This document shows, piece by piece, positions 5,908 to 7,756 of a DNA stretch of 7,756 bases; the first letter of the stretch is position 1, and every line of letters starts with the position of its first letter. The notes under the pieces were generated by a model, which ran no database searches, was not told the origin of the DNA, and saw nothing but the letters and a program-made list of their open reading frames with translations. The DNA is taken from NCBI GenBank assembly GCA_938005465.1, contig CALLNU010000048.1, positions 1 through 7,756 on the forward strand, given 5' to 3'. A program made the position numbers and the translations under genes. The stretch is from an uncultured Collinsella sp. (GTDB taxonomy: Bacteria; Actinomycetota; Coriobacteriia; Coriobacteriales; Coriobacteriaceae).

Positions 5908-6801
5908 TCAATCTCTCTCCGCTCGATGAACAACCGACAGAACAAAATCCGCAACGTTGGCAGCAGCGTTCACAGCAAGCCTTGCATGATAGTCCTCGAT
6001 GTTCACCCTTGATGCCCCCACTCCGTGAGCATCGCCCTGTTTATTTCTCATCTGGCCAATAGAGTCGACAATTTTATTGAGTCCATTTACCAGGTCACAA
6101 ATTCTCCTATCCATTGTCTTATCAGCATGAATGTTATAAAGGCATTTGACTTGAGAGAACATTTTTCCGACATCGCCACTGCTCGAAGGCTGTTCCCCCT
6201 TGCGTTCGATAGCCCAACAGAAGACCTCTTCTAGTAATGTTCTCGCTTTAGTGAGAGCGCTATCAAAATTCCCGAGTATAATATCTTCCTGGGCTCTATT
6301 TGCCATATCTTTAATATAAGAACGGTCAATCGTGTTGATTGAAGGAACGGACATCGCGGGCACGTCATCGACTGACGCAATAACGTAGTTATTACCGAAG
6401 CATCTCAGTTCATGCCCACCAAAGAATAGTATGCTGTTAATGGCAGCCATAGCACCCTCAACAATCGCGGCATGTCTCCGTTTTATTTCCTCCTGTATCA
6501 GGCCAGAAAAATCTTTTTGGAAGCGTTCAAGGCCAAAGAAATAAGACAACATATCAGAAACACGATTATTCTCGATGCAATGCTCGAGCAGGGCTTTAAC
6601 ATACATCCACCGGCTAGATGAACCATACGAAACGTCTATTCCAAACTTATTGAGCACTTCAACTAACTTAGGGCCCGATTGATACGGAAGGGAGACCTCT
6701 TCATCAAGCGCGTCTGAACGAAATGACGTATCTCCATCCAAGATAGCGTACACGTCTTTGGATTTAAGTAAGTTAAATCCAGCCTGCTCTTTCTCAAACA
6801 T
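5908..6801 (-). CDS. abortive infection family protein with Abi_C C-terminal domain
   Basis: This 297-residue protein ends in an Abi_C-type domain (about 160-290). The marks are NFDSALTKARTLLEEV at 178-193, GLNKIVDSIGQMRNKQGDAHG at about 240-260 in two adjoining pieces, and ARLAVNAA at 273-280. RNKQGDAH at 252-259 fits the HEPN R-N-x(5)-H spacing, which suggests RNase activity in a cell-suicide response. The N-terminal part has LPYQSGPKLVEVLNKFG at 38-54 and SSRWMY at 62-67, a segment often paired with this domain in proteins annotated simply as abortive infection family. The start is well supported: AAGGTGG lies six bases before ATG at 6801, and a good promoter stands upstream. No membrane segment is seen, so it should be cytoplasmic. 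The upstream neighbour is the unrecognised 202-residue gene. The family call is strong; the trigger and target are unknown. Confidence 0.88.
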   Translation of the reverse strand: MFEKEQAGFNLLKSKDVYAILDGDTSFRSDALDEEVSLPYQSGPKLVEVLNKFGIDVSYGSSSRWMYVKALLEHCIENNRVSDMLSYFFGLERFQKDFSGLIQEEIKRRHAAIVEGAMAAINSILFFGGHELRCFGNNYVIASVDDVPAMSVPSINTIDRSYIKDMANRAQEDIILGNFDSALTKARTLLEEVFCWAIERKGEQPSSSGDVGKMFSQVKCLYNIHADKTMDRRICDLVNGLNKIVDSIGQMRNKQGDAHGVGASRVNIEDYHARLAVNAAANVADFVLSVVHRAERD

Positions 6802-6836
6802 GAGCCCACCTTAATTTGAACTGAAATGCTTGGCCA

Positions 6837-6863
6837 ATTGTATCCCTCTAAAACACATGTCAA
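6837..6863 (-). promoter_or_regulatory. sigma70-like promoter of the Abi_C gene
   Basis: On the minus strand a perfect TTGACA (6858-6863) and a five-of-six TACAAT (6837-6842) are separated by 15 bases, slightly shorter than usual. Transcription would start near 6830 and give a leader of about 29 bases with AAGGTGG before the Abi_C ATG. This is the best promoter in the window and indicates that Abi_C can be expressed on its own. The -35 box also lies in a region without genes, which fits a real promoter. Confidence 0.6.
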
Positions 6864-6908
6864 GCCACGTCGCTAATCAAGCAGCTGAATCGTCTCGTTC
6901 CATCAGTT

Positions 6909-6971
6909 CTAAAAGGAGCCGCGCTCATCTCCAATCTTAAGCACCTTGATGACGGTGGTCATATAGCCCAT
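6909..6971 (-). CDS. possible small ORF after the 202-residue gene
   Basis: A 20-codon reading begins with ATG at 6969-6971, one base after the stop codon of the upstream gene, and reads MGYMTTVIKVLKIGDERGSF. The tight junction suggests translational coupling, and the opening MTTVIKVLKIGD vaguely recalls AbrB/MazE-type antitoxin N-termini. If one base were missing near 6922-6926, the reading would continue as ARLLLELMERDDSAA to a stop at 6877-6879, giving about 31 residues. There is only a poor ribosome-binding site. It may be noncoding or the stump of a lost gene. Confidence 0.2.
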   Translation of the reverse strand: MGYMTTVIKVLKIGDERGSF

Positions 6972-6972
6972 A

Positions 6973-7581
6973 CTACTCGGCATCATCCTCGATGCCCTCT
7001 CCAACGGTCTCGCCAAAGCCAACGTTGTCCAAAGCCGAATAAGCGGGCCCAATCTGATTCCACTTTATGGAATCAATCGCTTCAAGGTATGAACTCAAAG
7101 CATTAAGCTGATTCTGCCGAGCCATAGCCGTAATCTTCGCAAAGGAATCAGTCGCTAGGCCGACCTTCGACAGGGACGAAGGAATCTGCGCAGCCATATC
7201 GGAATAATGATTAGACAAGTTGTACTTCAACAACGCACGCGATGCCGTCGCAACAGACTCCGCTTTCTTCTGACTCATCGTCTTGATAGCCTGTGAGGCA
7301 GCCTCATAAGAAGACTTTAGCGTTTCCTTGTCAGCCATTTCCACATTTTCCTTAGACATAAACGTCTTGTCAGTCATTAAGTCGACAGGATTTGAATAGA
7401 AGCGGCAACCTTCCAATCTGGAGGCAATTTGTTCATGCAAGGTATAGCCCTTGCCATCGCTAGCCTTCGTTGCAAAATCGACTGTATTGCTGCTGCAAAT
7501 AGCCATTTCTGCACCCGGGTTATCATCCATAAACGCTCTAGAGCCGCTATGATTAGACAGTCCTCCTGAACTAGGCCCCAT
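6973..7581 (-). CDS. unrecognised 202-residue protein, 5' end uncertain
   Basis: No known family is recognised. The predicted protein has a Gly/Ser-rich start (MGPSSGGLSNHSGS), a mixed middle with NTVDFATKASDGKGYTLHEQ, a long helical stretch from about residue 80 to 180 rich in Ala, Ser, Lys and Gln, and an acidic tail ending EGIEDDAE. No signal peptide or membrane segment is seen. The ATG at 7579-7581 has GGCGGA immediately against it, too close for a normal ribosome-binding site, and a stop lies 14 codons upstream in frame. A different frame is open from the window edge (7756) and includes ATG at 7622, MAIKGNKPSKSK. It would join the 202-residue frame if one base were present in the AAAGG run near 7588-7592, so the true gene may be longer or broken. 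It precedes the Abi_C gene by 171 bases. A partner role is only guessed. Confidence 0.55.
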   Translation of the reverse strand: MGPSSGGLSNHSGSRAFMDDNPGAEMAICSSNTVDFATKASDGKGYTLHEQIASRLEGCRFYSNPVDLMTDKTFMSKENVEMADKETLKSSYEAASQAIKTMSQKKAESVATASRALLKYNLSNHYSDMAAQIPSSLSKVGLATDSFAKITAMARQNQLNALSSYLEAIDSIKWNQIGPAYSALDNVGFGETVGEGIEDDAE

Positions 7582-7756
7582 TCCGCCTTTGACTTCGATG
7601 GCTTATTGCCCTTAATAGCCATTTTTGTCGCAACGATAATATCCTCCTGTATAAGAGGGAGAACTACGCACTTATCGGACTCATTCGAAATATGATTAAT
7701 TAAGGCTCTGTTAGACCAGGATTGACATACATATGTCCTCACGGTGCCATATCGTT
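7582..7756 (-). other. coding-like N-terminal extension of the 202-residue gene, frame-shifted
   Basis: On the minus strand one frame is open from the right edge through ATG at 7622 and on to 7377. The part before 7590 reads like protein (for example VVLPLIQEDIIVATKMAIKGNKP). AGGAGG at 7643-7648 is a strong Shine-Dalgarno string but lies 20 bases before the ATG at 7622, too far for normal use, and no ATG or GTG sits at the right distance. This stretch is either the 5' part of the downstream gene in another frame or an unrelated tail of a gene lying beyond the window. Confidence 0.35.

Noticed and set aside
5726..5911. 61-codon minus-strand reading overlapping the Abi_C stop
   Set aside because: It uses a TTG start without a ribosome-binding site, has an odd Cys/Arg-rich composition and overlaps the insertion-sequence-like repeats.
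1..7756. CRISPR array, tRNA or rRNA genes
   Set aside because: No regularly spaced repeat series, no cloverleaf with a T-loop signature and no rRNA-like stretch was seen on either strand.

Overview
The window is an accessory, defence-island-like stretch of bacterial DNA. All six convincing genes lie on the minus strand, so transcription runs from right to left. The host cannot be named from the sequence. Ordinary bacterial ribosome-binding sites and sigma70-like promoters are visible, base composition is mid-range, and the gene families are widely transferred, so taxonomy is left open. Four of the six genes belong to families tied to abortive infection or phage defence: an Abi_C-type abortive infection protein (5908-6801), an AbiH protein (4196-5569), an FRG-domain protein broken by a frameshift (2549-3915) and an AbiD/AbiF-like Abi_2 protein (608-1579).

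Layout from left to right: 1-607 has no recognisable gene. It holds a 25-base direct repeat, a coding-like trace on the plus strand and a folded palindromic patch. Abi_2 follows, then a gap (1580-1852) with a GC-rich remnant resembling an IS256-family transposase. Next is a small membrane-anchored protein with an Ig-like or CARDB-like beta domain (1853-2416), then the frameshifted FRG gene and a 280-base gap. AbiH comes next, followed by a 338-base gap whose repeated GCGATTTT and TGACCA units look like the end of an IS21-type element. Abi_C follows with a good promoter in front of it. Last is an unrecognised 202-residue acidic-tailed protein (6973-7581), whose true 5' end probably lies further right, in another frame or beyond the window.

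The gaps between genes (about 130-340 bases) and the separate promoter candidates suggest independently expressed defence genes collected by mobile elements rather than one tight operon. Two of the proteins carry HEPN-like R-N-x-H motifs, typical of RNases that shut down infected cells. AbiH shows motif spacing reminiscent of SIR2-type nucleotide-binding enzymes, which is only a hypothesis. The FRG frameshift is clear, and three weaker candidate frameshifts all run in the same direction (one base missing). This raises the question of whether the region is decaying or the sequence carries deletion errors. No complete new system can be proven. The best candidates for something undescribed are the 202-residue protein next to Abi_C and the Ig-like membrane protein between Abi_2 and FRG.
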